Assembly: GCA_002457215.1 (NCBI GenBank)
Contig: NTJZ01000001.1
Coordinates: 124,001-188,000 of the forward strand
Length of the DNA stretch: 64,000 nucleotides
Origin: OM182 bacterium MED-G28
GTDB taxonomy: Bacteria > Pseudomonadota > Gammaproteobacteria > Pseudomonadales > Pseudohongiellaceae
Reading direction: 5' to 3'
The position numbers were made by a program, and so were the translations under genes. Shown one piece after another: positions 48,742 through 59,264 of this stretch. Numbering within the stretch: position 1 is the stretch's first letter; each line of letters opens with the position of its first letter. The notes beneath the pieces were generated by a model. That model was not told where the DNA came from. It did no database searches and worked only from the letters and a program-made list of their open reading frames with translations.

Positions 48742-49011
48742 TAATTACAAGCATGCCCGGAGAAAAAGCTAATATCAATTTCCAGCTTGATCTGCCCACT
48801 CATAGCCTTTCCCCCTTTTGAACAAGTAAAAATTCAGCAAATTAGCATGTTGACTGACTTAAAAAGGTTTGGATTAGCACTACCCAAACCGAGCTACATC
48901 CCTGAAGTTGCGCTACATTCCGCTACAATGTTCGTCTAGACATCCCTCATAAAACGTTTACAATCCCTGTCTTCGCGTTACGTGGTCCATTTACAACAGA
49001 GAATTCTTCAT

Positions 49012-49971
49012 ATGAGCCATCATGGAATAATAACAGAGCTAAAAAGTTGGTTATCTCAACAGATTATAGGACAGGAACGTCTACTTGATCGTTTGTTAAT
49101 TGCATTATTGGCCGATGGGCATTTACTCGTTGAGGGTGCTCCTGGTCTGGCGAAAACTAAAGCTATTAAAGATCTTTCTCGAGCCGTTGAAGGCGATTTC
49201 CATAGAATTCAATTCACGCCTGATTTGCTGCCTAGTGATATAACCGGCACTGAGGTATTCAGGCCCGAAGATGGTTCTTTCCGCTTTCAACAGGGCCCTA
49301 TATTCCATAACTTGGTGCTGGCCGATGAAATCAACCGGGCTCCAGCCAAAGTACAATCTGCGTTGCTAGAAGCCATGGGGGAGCGCCAAGTCAGTGTCGG
49401 CAGAGAATCCTTCACCTTGCCTCCTCTTTTTCTTGTGATGGCAACACAAAATCCTATCGAGCAAGAGGGAACATATCCACTGCCCGAAGCTCAGCTAGAC
49501 AGGTTTTTAATGCACGCTACTATTGACTATCCAGCGATCGAAGCAGAGCGGGATATTTTACACTTAGTTAGAAACGAGGCACAAAATCAACAAAGCGAGC
49601 CGCCAAAACAAATTGCTCAAGAAGATCTATTCGAGGCACGTCAGGAAATACTGTCCATGCACATGGCTCCGGAAGTTGAGGAATACATAATCCAGATAAT
49701 TATGGCATCTCGACAACCTGACCTTTACGGGGACGACTTAGCTTCATGGCTGGAATATGGAGCCAGCCCCCGTGGAACAATTTCACTCGATCGATGCTCA
49801 AGAGCATACGCCTGGATCCAGGGACGCGATTTTGTTAGCCCTGACGATGTTCAGGAAATCATGTTTGACGTTCTACGCCACCGCATATTGCTAAGCTTTG
49901 AGGCTGAAGCCAGTGGGGTGACCCCAGACAAGGTTTTAGAGACAATTCGCGAACGTGTGCCTTCAGCTTAA
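49012..49971 (+). CDS. MoxR-family AAA+ ATPase
   Basis: About 319 residues from ATG 49012 (MSHHGIITELK), the usual family start; the GTG at 48982 is unlikely. Walker A EGAPGLAKT, Walker B VLADEINRAPAK, sensor MATQNPIEQEGTYPLPEAQLDRF, arginine finger region GASPRGTISL. MoxR proteins act as chaperones for von Willebrand factor A (VWA) proteins; this is the head of the BAT operon. Confidence 0.93.
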   Translation: MSHHGIITELKSWLSQQIIGQERLLDRLLIALLADGHLLVEGAPGLAKTKAIKDLSRAVEGDFHRIQFTPDLLPSDITGTEVFRPEDGSFRFQQGPIFHNLVLADEINRAPAKVQSALLEAMGERQVSVGRESFTLPPLFLVMATQNPIEQEGTYPLPEAQLDRFLMHATIDYPAIEAERDILHLVRNEAQNQQSEPPKQIAQEDLFEARQEILSMHMAPEVEEYIIQIIMASRQPDLYGDDLASWLEYGASPRGTISLDRCSRAYAWIQGRDFVSPDDVQEIMFDVLRHRILLSFEAEASGVTPDKVLETIRERVPSA

Positions 49972-49989
49972 TTCGGCAAGGACACGCTT

Positions 49990-50970
49990 ATGTCGGCGAA
50001 GATTCATATTGACCCACACCAGTCCCGCTATCAGAGCAAAGGGGCTGTAGTTAGCCTGCAACATTTGCTCATTCAGCGCTATGCCGCTAAAAATTTAGAA
50101 TACATTGCCCATACCAGATCTATTGCGGGGATCTCCGGTCTGCATCTATCCAAGATGAGAGGGCGTGGGATCGATTTTGAAGAGTTTCGACCCTATCAGG
50201 CAGGGGATGATATACGGTTAATCGATTGGCGTGTCACCGCGCGCACAGGCCGCCCATTCACCAAGGTATTTAGAGAAGAGCGAGAAAGACCCGTCATCAT
50301 TGCGGTAGATCAAACTCGTAATATGTATTTTGGCAGCCAGATTGCCTTTAAATCCGTTATTGCAGCGCAGGCAGCAGCGCTCTTCTGCTGGCTTGCCATC
50401 GACAATGGTGATCGGGTTGGTGGCCTCGTTTTTTCAGATGTTGATTCCAGTTTGGTGCGCCCAAAACGGAGTCGTCGTTCGGCGCTGCACTTACTGAATC
50501 AGGTTTTCCAATACAACCAAAAACTCACCGAGATCGGAGACCCTGAGAATCAGGAACCGACAGACTCTAGTTTTCGTCCCGGTTTAGCTCACGCTCTTGG
50601 GCAAATTCGACGAATTACAAAACCCGGCAGCACTCTGTATATAATTTCAGATTTCGTTAGCTTAGACGAAAAAGCATTGCAATATCTTAATCAACTGTCT
50701 CGTCATAACAATGTAATTTGTTGCTTGGTATATGACACTTTAGAGGAATCTTTGCCTGTTCCTGGTATCTATAGCATTACAGATGGCAACCGCAAAGGTG
50801 CCTTAAATACTCATAACAGCAAGGCAAGAATGCGATATCGACAACAATTCCATGAGCGTATCGAGCGCCTTGGTGGTGAACTTGATAAATTACAGATTCA
50901 ATTAATCAAAATGCGTACCAACCAGCTTGTGGTGGAGCAAATTCGACAATGGATAGCGAAGAGCTATTAG
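49990..50970 (+). CDS. DUF58 (VWA-like) protein of the BAT operon
   Basis: 326 residues. DUF58 core GRGIDFEEFRPYQAGDDIRLIDWRVTARTGRPF-type region at about 57-90, then a VWA-like fold (VIIAVDQTRNMYFG, TLYIISDF). Usual partner of MoxR. 18 bp after moxR; its end overlaps the next gene by 22 bases. Confidence 0.92.
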   Translation: MSAKIHIDPHQSRYQSKGAVVSLQHLLIQRYAAKNLEYIAHTRSIAGISGLHLSKMRGRGIDFEEFRPYQAGDDIRLIDWRVTARTGRPFTKVFREERERPVIIAVDQTRNMYFGSQIAFKSVIAAQAAALFCWLAIDNGDRVGGLVFSDVDSSLVRPKRSRRSALHLLNQVFQYNQKLTEIGDPENQEPTDSSFRPGLAHALGQIRRITKPGSTLYIISDFVSLDEKALQYLNQLSRHNNVICCLVYDTLEESLPVPGIYSITDGNRKGALNTHNSKARMRYRQQFHERIERLGGELDKLQIQLIKMRTNQLVVEQIRQWIAKSY

Positions 50971-51479
50971 AACAACTCGCAGATATTCATTTGCCAGTTG
51001 AAATCAGCTACTGGCCTCCCGCACCTGGGTGGTGGATACTCGCCGTTATGCTATTAGTAGGCGGGATATTCCTATCTCTCCGATTTATTCAATTTAGAAA
51101 TTTACAGCAAGTTTGCCGACACGCATTAATAGAGCTCGAAAGTTGTTATTCGCAACTTGCTAAAATCGATTCCAGCGACCCCAGCAATCAACTCCGCTAT
51201 GTAAATGAAGTTAATTCCGTCCTGCGGCGAGTTGCGTTAGTGCATTTTCCTCATGCTAAAGTTGCCAGTCTCGGCGGTAAAGACTGGGTTGATTTTATAA
51301 GACAAAAAGGGGACTCTGCAGAGCTAAACGAAGAAATTGCCGCAGCCTTGAGCTTCGGGCGTTTTCAGACACATTGTGAAGTTGACGTAGATAAAATGAA
51401 CGATCTTGGAAAAGCATGGATCACCAGTCTTTATTTAGGAAAGCAGACCGACTCAGATCAACAGGGGCTCAGTAGCTAA
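50949..51479 (+). CDS. DUF4381 membrane protein of the BAT operon
   Basis: 176 residues. LADIHLPVEISYWPPAPGWW followed by a transmembrane helix (about 29-47) and a cytoplasmic helical domain with GKDWVDFI, the DUF4381 pattern. Found between DUF58 and BatA genes in many Proteobacteria. Overlaps both neighbours, so translation is coupled. Confidence 0.9.
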   Translation: MDSEELLEQLADIHLPVEISYWPPAPGWWILAVMLLVGGIFLSLRFIQFRNLQQVCRHALIELESCYSQLAKIDSSDPSNQLRYVNEVNSVLRRVALVHFPHAKVASLGGKDWVDFIRQKGDSAELNEEIAAALSFGRFQTHCEVDVDKMNDLGKAWITSLYLGKQTDSDQQGLSS

Positions 51480-52549
51480 TGCTTGAATTCACCTGGCCCT
51501 GGGTCTTTCTAGCTCTACCCTTACCCATTCTTATATATAAGCTTTTTGCCCGCGCTCCGAGGCAAGATGCGGCACTCTATGTGCCCTTTTTTAGCGTACT
51601 ATCGCGTCTTCAGTCCGACAATGAAAACCTATCTAGCGGCCGTTTACTAAATCTCATTTGCTGCACTTTGATTTGGTTACTGATCATACTTGCTGCGAGC
51701 AGACCACAGTGGCTGGGCGAACCTGTCCAATTGCCCTCTACAGGCAGAGACCTTATGCTATCTGTAGATATATCGGGAAGCATGGAAGCTCAAGATATGG
51801 TCGTTGGTAATCGCCAAGCCTCTCGAATAGACGTGGTAAAAGCAGTGGTCGGTGATTTCGTTGAGCGCAGAGAAGGCGACCGACTTGGTCTTATCCTATT
51901 TGCCGCCCACGCCTACATTCAAGCACCCCTTACTTTCGATCGTGGAACCGTTGGCACTTTATTGGAAGAAGCAGAGATAGGCATCATCGAAGAGTCGGCT
52001 ACAGCAATTGGCGATGCTATTGGGCTCGCGGTCATTCATCTTCGCACACGCCCGGAAAATAGCCGTGTACTGGTACTGCTGACCGATGGGGTGAATAATG
52101 CGGGCGCTGTTTCACCAGAACAGGCAGGTCAATTAGCACAACAGGAAAATATTAAGATATATACAATTGGTATTGGTGCGGATCAAGTAGTGCAACGAAC
52201 CTTCTTTGGTGCTCGTGCAATCAATCCTTCTGCCGAACTTGATGAAGCAGTATTAACTCGTATTGCCGAATCAACTGGTGGTCGATATTTTCGAGCTCGC
52301 GATGTAAATGATTTAGTCGATATTTACGAAGAGTTAGACCTCCTCGAAGCTATCGAGCAAGACGAACAAACCTATCGCCCTACACGCGTTTTGTTTTACT
52401 GGCCACTTGGGGCTTCGATCATCATTAGCTTCATACTCGCTTTAGTTTCTATTCCCTGGTTGTCATTGGCAGGAAGAGCACGTATTGAGGATTATGAAGA
52501 CGACCTAGAAGGAGATAACGAAGTAGCCGCCAGCGGTGGGAATGCCTAA
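51479..52549 (+). CDS. batA: BatA-like von Willebrand factor A membrane protein
   Basis: 356 residues. Helices near 5-25 and 56-75 and at the C-terminus (about 310-332) bracket a VWA domain with metal-ion adhesion site D-I-S-G-S in LMLSVDISGSMEAQDM, plus LVLLTDGVNN. BatA/BatB homologues link to aerotolerance and envelope stress in Bacteroides and Francisella; role here inferred. Confidence 0.92.
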   Translation: MLEFTWPWVFLALPLPILIYKLFARAPRQDAALYVPFFSVLSRLQSDNENLSSGRLLNLICCTLIWLLIILAASRPQWLGEPVQLPSTGRDLMLSVDISGSMEAQDMVVGNRQASRIDVVKAVVGDFVERREGDRLGLILFAAHAYIQAPLTFDRGTVGTLLEEAEIGIIEESATAIGDAIGLAVIHLRTRPENSRVLVLLTDGVNNAGAVSPEQAGQLAQQENIKIYTIGIGADQVVQRTFFGARAINPSAELDEAVLTRIAESTGGRYFRARDVNDLVDIYEELDLLEAIEQDEQTYRPTRVLFYWPLGASIIISFILALVSIPWLSLAGRARIEDYEDDLEGDNEVAASGGNA

Positions 52550-54334
52550 ATGGATATTCTAATCCCCGCAAATATTATTAATGATTTCCATTTTCTGCGC
52601 CCTATCTGGTTACTTGGGCTGATACCCGCTTTAATATTCTTTATAGCCATGTGGCGAATTAATACGGTGGTCACGGCTTGGGATAAGGCTATCGACAAGA
52701 ACTTACTTCCCTATTTATTAGATCGTAGCAAAAATGCTGCGCAACGCACCCCTCTGTTACTTCTATTTTGTGCCTGGGTACTATCCACTATCGCTATGGC
52801 TGGACCGGTATGGGAGCAATTACCTCAACCAGTACAGAAACGAGAGGATGCTTTGGTAATAGTCATGGACCTATCACTATCCATGTTTGCACCCGACCAT
52901 AACCCCTCTCGCCTCGATTTGGCTAAACGTAAACTACGAGATATTTTGGCACTGCGTCAGGAAGGACAGACCGCCTTGGTTGTTTATGCAGGGGACTCTC
53001 ATACAGTTACTCCGTTAACAGATGACGTAGTGACCATAGACGCTTTAGTTTCCTCACTTAGCCCAAATATCATGCCTTTGTTTGGTAGCAATCCAATGTC
53101 AGCTATCGACATGGCAGTAGGTTTACTCGACGACGTCGAATCCACAGATGGGCGCATAATGTTAATGACAGACGGCATCAGTGGATTCGATCAAGAACTT
53201 TTAATTACTGAACAACTCGAAGAAACTGGCTATGAATTATTGGTCATGGGCATCGGCACCGAGGAAGGCGCGCCAATCCGAACTAGCGATGGTAGTTTTC
53301 TAACGGATGAAAATGGCGCTATGGTAGTACCTACGCTAAACAAAAACGTACTGCAATCATTAGCCAATCGAGTTAATGGCCGCTATCACGACATCCAACT
53401 CTCTAATGCAGATTTAGCTTTCTTACTGTCTGAAAACCAATTACTTGATGATCAGGAATTAACAGAAGTCGAAGAAGAGTTCGATGTATGGAATGAAGCT
53501 GGGCCCTTTCTCCTATTATTAGTTTTACCGCTTGCTGCGTTTACTTTTCGGCGTGGCTGGCTCTTTAGCATTGTCTTACTCACAGGCGGCGGTCTGCTGT
53601 TCCCAAGTCAACCGGCTCAGGCCTTTGAATGGCGAGATCTTTGGAAGACCAAAGACCAACAAGCTGCAGAGGCATTTGCAGTTAACGATCATTCCCTTGC
53701 TGCTGCTTTATTTGACACGAGTGATTGGCGCGGTGCGGCAAGTTATCGCGCCCAAGACTATGAATCCGCTATAGCCGCCTTTAGCGCTAGCGATACTCCA
53801 GACGGACATTACAATCGTGGCAATGCATTGGCTCTCGCGGGAAATTATGCAGAAGCTATTGCTGCTTACGATATAGCTATTAGCCTGGAGCCGGAACATT
53901 CAGATGCAATAAGCAATAAAGCCATTATCGAACAACTCCTTGAAGAACAAGAGTCAGAGCAAGGCGAAAATCAAGAAGGTGAGAATCAAGAAAACCAGTC
54001 AGAACAAAATTCGCAAAACGAATCAGAAGAACAGAACGAAAACTCTGAAAACCAAGACCAAGAAAGCCAAGAAGGCAACGAAGATCAGCAACAAAACGAG
54101 CAACAAAATGAAGCGCCTGAAGAGCAAGAAAGCTCTGAATCGAATAGCGAGCAAAATACTCCGAGTCAATCTAGCAATGAAGAATTTGAAGAGCAGCAAG
54201 CACTCGAACAATGGTTACGCAGAATTGAAGATGACCCTGGTGAACTATTGCGTCGGAAATTTCGCTATCAATATCGCCAACGCCAGCTAAACGGCACAGC
54301 GAACAGCATTCAAAATGGAGGTCAGATCTGGTGA
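52550..54334 (+). CDS. batB: BatB-like VWA protein fused to TPR and Gln/Glu/Asn-rich tail
   Basis: 594 residues. Transmembrane helices near 14-33, 63-83, about 310-345; VWA domain with D-L-S-L-S in VIVMDLSLSM; then TPR helices (AAEAFAVNDHSLAAALF, GHYNRGNALALAGNYAEAIAAYDIAI, about 365-460), so this is a BatB-BatC fusion. Residues about 465-545 are Glu/Gln/Asn/Ser repeats, then a basic RRKFRYQYRQRQ end. Starts one base after batA and overlaps batD by four. Confidence 0.92.
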   Translation: MDILIPANIINDFHFLRPIWLLGLIPALIFFIAMWRINTVVTAWDKAIDKNLLPYLLDRSKNAAQRTPLLLLFCAWVLSTIAMAGPVWEQLPQPVQKREDALVIVMDLSLSMFAPDHNPSRLDLAKRKLRDILALRQEGQTALVVYAGDSHTVTPLTDDVVTIDALVSSLSPNIMPLFGSNPMSAIDMAVGLLDDVESTDGRIMLMTDGISGFDQELLITEQLEETGYELLVMGIGTEEGAPIRTSDGSFLTDENGAMVVPTLNKNVLQSLANRVNGRYHDIQLSNADLAFLLSENQLLDDQELTEVEEEFDVWNEAGPFLLLLVLPLAAFTFRRGWLFSIVLLTGGGLLFPSQPAQAFEWRDLWKTKDQQAAEAFAVNDHSLAAALFDTSDWRGAASYRAQDYESAIAAFSASDTPDGHYNRGNALALAGNYAEAIAAYDIAISLEPEHSDAISNKAIIEQLLEEQESEQGENQEGENQENQSEQNSQNESEEQNENSENQDQESQEGNEDQQQNEQQNEAPEEQESSESNSEQNTPSQSSNEEFEEQQALEQWLRRIEDDPGELLRRKFRYQYRQRQLNGTANSIQNGGQIW

Positions 54335-56115
54335 AACACATGACCAAAGTCCTCCAGCTCTTGCTACTCCCTCTATTCTTAATCACTTTTGCCGCGAATG
54401 CGCAGGAAGTAGAAGTAACAGTCGATCGCAATGAACTAGCCCGGGGAGAGACTTTAACTTATACCATTCGTGTATTTGACCAACGCCAGGGAATGCAATT
54501 AGACCTAACTCCACTAACTGATGAATTTGATGTTTTAGGTACTCGCACCTCAAGTCAAATTCGAAGCGTGAATGGCTCCGTTGAGTCATGGACAGATTAC
54601 ATCGTCACCCTCTTCCCTCTCGCTGAGGGAGAGCTCACGATACCCTCAATAGAAGTAAACAATGCTGTAACGAATTCAATTGTAATTTCTGTTGTAAACG
54701 AAGGGCCACGATCTAATCAGAACAGCGACGAATTATACTTGGATATCGAAGTCAACAAAGATTCAGTCTATGTTCAAGAGCAACTATTATTTACTGTTCG
54801 CCTCTTCTACACCATTAATGGAATTAGAAATCCGCAATTTACAGAACTGGAGATGCCCGATACGGTTATTCAGCTGATTGGCTCACCCAACCAGTACGAA
54901 GAACTAATCGAGGGAGTACGGTTCGGAGTTTATGAAAAACGCTATGTCATCTTCCCGCAGCGCAGTGGCCCGTTAGAAATTCCTGACATATTATTTCGGG
55001 GTGAAGTTACTGACGGGTCAAGTAACTTTGTGTTTCGAAATCTAAACACCCGCAGGGTGACCGCATTTATCGATGGAATAACTATCAATGTGGACGAAAG
55101 ACCACCAGCCGTTCAAGGGGAAAATTTTTGGTTACCTGTTAGCAATCTAACACTCGAAGAAGAGTTTAGTACTGATATAGCCAATCTAAGAATCGGCGAT
55201 TCTGTCGTCCGAACGATAACCATGGTAGCAGATGGGCTCGACGGCGCAGTCCTTCCACCTTTTACTCCCGAAGAGTTCGAAGGTGTCAATGTCTACTCAG
55301 ACCCACCTGATATTCAACGAACATTTGTCGATGGAAGTATTGTCGGCACCCGTATTGAATCCTCAACCATTGTTCCAATAACTTCCGGCGAAATAGAGAT
55401 TCCGCAAATTACTATCCCATGGTGGAACATAAATACAGATCAAATAGAGTCAACAATTGTCCCTGCAACGCGAATTCAAGTTGCTACTATCGAGGGAGAT
55501 ATCCCATCAGAACAAGCATTAGTGAGCTCAGAGAACATCGAAGAATTACTCGCATCTGCGCCAGTGGTCGATCAAGGTATGATCGACGAACAAGGCGAAG
55601 CCGAGTTTATTGAAGTCGATGCATCCTGGATGAACTACTTCATCGCCCTCGCCTTTTTTATTGTCGCTTACAGCATTTACCGCCTAGTAATCGTGCCACA
55701 CACCAAAGAGATTAGCGACTACATGGCAGACAAACGAGAAAGGTTTGAAGCTAGGTATAGCCCAGCAAATAATGAGCGTACAGCCTTTAAGCTACTTCAG
55801 TCTGCCTGCCGGAAATCCGACTTAAATAGTATTAGAGAAGCGCTAACTCAATGGTGCAACCATTTCTTGGATACAAGAGTCGTAATAACCATGGATGACA
55901 TATTACAGCAAAGAGAATGTATTGAATTGCATAGATATGTCACTCAAATTCAAACTGACCTTTTCAACAATGTTGACGAAAGAAAGCAAGCTAAGGACTT
56001 TAACCCTTCAGAATTTCTCAACGAAGTTTCTCAGTTACGCAGATCGAAACTCTATGCTGACAAATTAGCTGCAAGAGATAAGCGCTTCGCCCTGCCTCCA
56101 CTCTATAGAACTTAG
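54331..56115 (+). CDS. batD: BatD-like (oxygen tolerance) protein
   Basis: 594 residues starting at GTG 54331 that overlaps the batB stop. Signal peptide about 1-24 (NAQEVEV after the cleavage site), several immunoglobulin-like beta domains (VDRNELARGETLTYTI, TVRLFYT, RSGPLEIPDI), a transmembrane helix about 437-455 and a cytoplasmic helical tail. BatD family, periplasmic part of the BAT complex. Confidence 0.9.
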   Translation: MKHMTKVLQLLLLPLFLITFAANAQEVEVTVDRNELARGETLTYTIRVFDQRQGMQLDLTPLTDEFDVLGTRTSSQIRSVNGSVESWTDYIVTLFPLAEGELTIPSIEVNNAVTNSIVISVVNEGPRSNQNSDELYLDIEVNKDSVYVQEQLLFTVRLFYTINGIRNPQFTELEMPDTVIQLIGSPNQYEELIEGVRFGVYEKRYVIFPQRSGPLEIPDILFRGEVTDGSSNFVFRNLNTRRVTAFIDGITINVDERPPAVQGENFWLPVSNLTLEEEFSTDIANLRIGDSVVRTITMVADGLDGAVLPPFTPEEFEGVNVYSDPPDIQRTFVDGSIVGTRIESSTIVPITSGEIEIPQITIPWWNINTDQIESTIVPATRIQVATIEGDIPSEQALVSSENIEELLASAPVVDQGMIDEQGEAEFIEVDASWMNYFIALAFFIVAYSIYRLVIVPHTKEISDYMADKRERFEARYSPANNERTAFKLLQSACRKSDLNSIREALTQWCNHFLDTRVVITMDDILQQRECIELHRYVTQIQTDLFNNVDERKQAKDFNPSEFLNEVSQLRRSKLYADKLAARDKRFALPPLYRT

Positions 56116-56117
56116 TC

Positions 56118-56465
56118 GTGGCAAACTCGAGGCTTGTCTACTCGACTGATGAAAGCAATATTTGCTCAACCTGCAGCAAAGTCTTCCGAAAATGCAAATG
56201 CACAGAAACCCAATCAACAACTAAAGATGACATTGTGCGAGTTTCGAGAGAGACCAAAGGCAGAAAGGGTGCTGGCGTTACAGTAATAACTGGCTTGAAT
56301 ATCAATCCTGTCGAATTAAAGGAAATTGCCAGAAAGCTCAAAATCCAATGCGGCGCCGGAGGTACTACTAAATCCGGTCAAATTGAAATTCAGGGAGATA
56401 AAAGAGAAATCATCAAAAATTTTTTCGAAAAAGGCGGAAAGAAAGTAAAATTATCTGGAGGCTAA
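56118..56465 (+). CDS. yciH: SUI1/YciH translation-initiation-factor-like protein
   Basis: 115 residues from GTG 56118. CSTC...CKC cysteine cluster in the first 30 residues, then an eIF1/SUI1 domain (VTVITGLNINPVELKEIARKLKIQ, GAGGTTKSGQIEIQGD). Fidelity role in initiation is known for YciH in Escherichia. Two bases after batD, so carried on the BAT transcript although unrelated in function. Confidence 0.92.
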   Translation: MANSRLVYSTDESNICSTCSKVFRKCKCTETQSTTKDDIVRVSRETKGRKGAGVTVITGLNINPVELKEIARKLKIQCGAGGTTKSGQIEIQGDKREIIKNFFEKGGKKVKLSGG

Positions 56466-56519
56466 GCCCGCCCCTCAGCCAATCTTAACAAAGCCAGGCC
56501 ACTAAAGACCCAGCCGATA

Positions 56520-56548
56520 CAAAAGAGTCTTTTGGTTTTTCTTCTTTT
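56520..56548 (+). terminator. Probable intrinsic terminator of the BAT-yciH operon
   Basis: CAAAAGA and TCTTTTG form a short AT-rich stem around G, followed by GTTTTTCTTCTTTT. Lies between convergent yciH and purF. The stem is weak, hence moderate confidence. Confidence 0.4.
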
Positions 56549-56565
56549 AAGTCCGATACACAGCT

Positions 56566-58092
56566 CTAAGCATCAGTATTAAGATCAGCAACTAAATTTT
56601 GCTTACGGGTCTGGTTATTTTTTTTCTTGCCTATCTTTGCCGCATCGTTGCGAATATTTGCCAGACGCTTCAAATAAACCTCATCAACATCACCGGTAAC
56701 GTATTCACCATTAAAAACCGAGCATTCGTATTTAGAGATCTTTGGATTCCCTTCTGCTGCCGCGGAAATAAGATCTTCTAAGTCTTGATAGATAAGCCAA
56801 TCTGCTCCAATCAACTCTTCAACTTCTGAATCAGTCTTCCCTGCAGCGATTAATTCAGAAGCAGCAGGCATATCTATACCATAGACGTTAGGGTAGCGAA
56901 TTGCGGGAGCAGCAGATGCAAAATACACTTTTTTTGCACCAGCATCTCGAGCCATCTGGATTATTTGTTTACTGGTTGTGCCTCTTACGATTGAATCATC
57001 GACTAGCAATACGTTTTTTCCCTTAAACTCTAACTCAATGGCATTAAGTTTTTGACGGACTGATTTCTTCCGCAGGCTTTGTCCTGGCATTATAAAGGTT
57101 CTGCCAATATAGCGATTCTTTACAAACCCCTCTCGATACTTAATGCCCAAACGATTAGCAAGCTCTAGCGCGGAGGTTCGACTTGTATCAGGTATTGGAA
57201 TGACCACATCAATATCATAATTCGGTCGTAATTTATCCAACTTATCGGCAAGCTTTTCACCCATTCGCAAACGCGCCTTGTAAACTGAAATACTATCCAT
57301 CAAGGAATCCGGTCGCGCGAAATAAACATGTTCGAATATACAAGGTGTATGCTCGCCGGATTCAGTGCAGATCTTCGAATGCAAATTATTATGCACATCA
57401 ACGTAAACCGCTTCGCCCGGAGCTACGTCTCTTTCGATAGAAAACCCCTGTGAATCTAACGCGACGCTTTCTGAAGCTATCATATATTCTTTGCCACGCT
57501 CAGTTTGACGACTTCCAAACACCAAAGGCCTGATACCATTCTTATCTCGAAAACCTAAAATCCCATAACCCGTGATCATCACTATTGCTGCAAACCCGCC
57601 ACGACAACGATCAAAGACGCGGGACACTGCGGCAAAAATATCTTCTGGCGTCGGTTTAATTCTCCCTTTTAGTTGTAATTCGTGGGCAAGAACATTTAAC
57701 AAAACTTCTGAATCTGAATCAGTATTGATATGACGCAGGTCGCCTTTGAATAATTCTCTGCTAAGTTCGTTAGCATTGGTAAGGTTCCCATTATGGGCCA
57801 AGGAAAGACCATAAGGCGAGTTGACATAGAAAGGTTGGGCTAATGCTGGACTGGAACTTCCAGCAGTTGGATATCTGACATGGCCAATCCCCATTTGACC
57901 GGTGAGTCTACGCATATGTCGAGTCCTGAACACATCTTTTATGAGCCCATTATCCTTGCGTAAATTTAACTTACCATTGTCGCTGGTCATAATGCCAGCA
58001 GCATCCTGTCCTCGATGCTGCAAGACAGTTAGTGTGTCATAGATACAAACACCAACATCTTTACTAGTAACCACACCAACCAATCCACACAT
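56566..58092 (-). CDS. purF: Amidophosphoribosyltransferase
   Basis: 508 residues. First committed step of purine synthesis: PRPP plus glutamine to phosphoribosylamine. Mature N-terminal Cys2 (MCGLVGVV) is the Ntn glutaminase nucleophile; PRPP motif [25 protein letters not shown]. Last gene of the trp-acc-fol run, 26 bp after cvpA, the common cvpA-purF pair. Confidence 0.97.
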   Translation of the reverse strand: MCGLVGVVTSKDVGVCIYDTLTVLQHRGQDAAGIMTSDNGKLNLRKDNGLIKDVFRTRHMRRLTGQMGIGHVRYPTAGSSSPALAQPFYVNSPYGLSLAHNGNLTNANELSRELFKGDLRHINTDSDSEVLLNVLAHELQLKGRIKPTPEDIFAAVSRVFDRCRGGFAAIVMITGYGILGFRDKNGIRPLVFGSRQTERGKEYMIASESVALDSQGFSIERDVAPGEAVYVDVHNNLHSKICTESGEHTPCIFEHVYFARPDSLMDSISVYKARLRMGEKLADKLDKLRPNYDIDVVIPIPDTSRTSALELANRLGIKYREGFVKNRYIGRTFIMPGQSLRKKSVRQKLNAIELEFKGKNVLLVDDSIVRGTTSKQIIQMARDAGAKKVYFASAAPAIRYPNVYGIDMPAASELIAAGKTDSEVEELIGADWLIYQDLEDLISAAAEGNPKISKYECSVFNGEYVTGDVDEVYLKRLANIRNDAAKIGKKKNNQTRKQNLVADLNTDA

Positions 58093-58118
58093 AGAATACT
58101 CCGTCCCTAGCCCTAACG

Positions 58119-58604
58119 TTATTGTGTCAAATAAACACTATTCGTGTCTTCAACAAACATTCGTAACCATTCTGTCATCCACAACCCGTAAGGGATAAGA
58201 GTTGACTGCTGCCATTGCTCAGTTTCAGACAGGAACAGCCCAGATATGAACAAAATAACTAAAACCATGATGACCCCTCTAGCAACACCAAATACACCGC
58301 CCAGCAATCGGTCTGCGAATTTTAATCCAGTTATAGTTAGCAGTTTCGACATCAGGTAGTTTAGAAATGTACCCAACATCATCACTACTATGAAAATTAT
58401 CGCAAATGCGCTCACATAACGAATGCTGCTACTGTCTATTATATTTACTAATAACTCTGATAAAGTCTCACTATATAACCTTGCCACTATCAAAGCTGCG
58501 ACCCAGGTCAACAATGACAGCACTTCTTTAATCAATCCACGCCACAAACCGAACAAAAAAGACAGAGTAGTAATTACTAATATTGCGGTATCTACTCCGT
58601 TCAT
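58119..58604 (-). CDS. cvpA: CvpA-family membrane protein
   Basis: 161 residues, four transmembrane helices (about 5-22, 28-50, 62-85, 100-125). Starts [27 protein letters not shown], the CvpA hallmark with [14 protein letters not shown]. Linked to colicin V production, bile and stress tolerance. Directly precedes purF. Confidence 0.93.
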   Translation of the reverse strand: MNGVDTAILVITTLSFLFGLWRGLIKEVLSLLTWVAALIVARLYSETLSELLVNIIDSSSIRYVSAFAIIFIVVMMLGTFLNYLMSKLLTITGLKFADRLLGGVFGVARGVIMVLVILFISGLFLSETEQWQQSTLIPYGLWMTEWLRMFVEDTNSVYLTQ

Positions 58605-58626
58605 TACTCGCGACTAAATTCCTTAT

Positions 58627-59199
58627 TTACAATTGCTCAATTTCAAAACGCACAATGTCACCCGCCAAACTGAATTCATTCCGCAACTCTTCTTGGTATT
58701 GATCAACAAGTTCCCGATCTAGCCAAGGACCAACAAAAACTCTCGTCAAACTGCCCTGACTATTTTCTCCACTCCGCACATAAGCTTTGTAACCGGCAGC
58801 CCGGAGGCGTTCCATTAAATTCAAGGCATTGTCTTCTTCTGCAAAAGCGCCCATGCGGACACTCCATCCTTGAGGCAGCCCTGCTTCATCCAAACGAGGA
58901 ACTTCTCGCGTATAAGCGGGTTCCGAAGTAATTACTGGAACGGGGTCTTCAGTTTCATTTATGACAGTATTTCCGACTTCTTCCGGCTCGGTTGATGAAC
59001 TAACTTCGACGTCAGCTATAACGATAGGCCTCAACTGGGTGGGCTCTGGAAAGACAGGGATTATTGGTTCATCGGGGATACGGCTGGACAATTGAGCCTG
59101 ATAACTCCCCTGCCCATCAAAGATAATAGGTAAAAATATCAATGCTAGAGCGAGTAGCACGATCGTTCCTACTATTCGCTGCTTAGTGCTTTGGTTCAA
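58627..59199 (-). CDS. dedD: SPOR-domain protein (DedD-like)
   Basis: 190 residues: transmembrane helix about 10-27, a Pro/Glu-rich periplasmic linker, and a C-terminal SPOR domain about 112-188 (GWSVRMGAFAEEDNALNLM, AYVRSG, RVFVGPW). SPOR domains bind denuded peptidoglycan at the division site. Between folC and cvpA as in most relatives; 22 bp before cvpA. Confidence 0.9.
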   Translation of the reverse strand: MNQSTKQRIVGTIVLLALALIFLPIIFDGQGSYQAQLSSRIPDEPIIPVFPEPTQLRPIVIADVEVSSSTEPEEVGNTVINETEDPVPVITSEPAYTREVPRLDEAGLPQGWSVRMGAFAEEDNALNLMERLRAAGYKAYVRSGENSQGSLTRVFVGPWLDRELVDQYQEELRNEFSLAGDIVRFEIEQL

Positions 59200-59264
59200 T
59201 CTGGAGAGTCCCCGACTAAACTAACAATAGTACGCTCTATGTTTGAATCGCTAAAAAGCAATTT

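Noticed and set aside
53940..54290. 116-codon Lys-rich plus-strand frame in batB
   Set aside because: Out-of-frame reading of GAA/CAA/AAC repeats.
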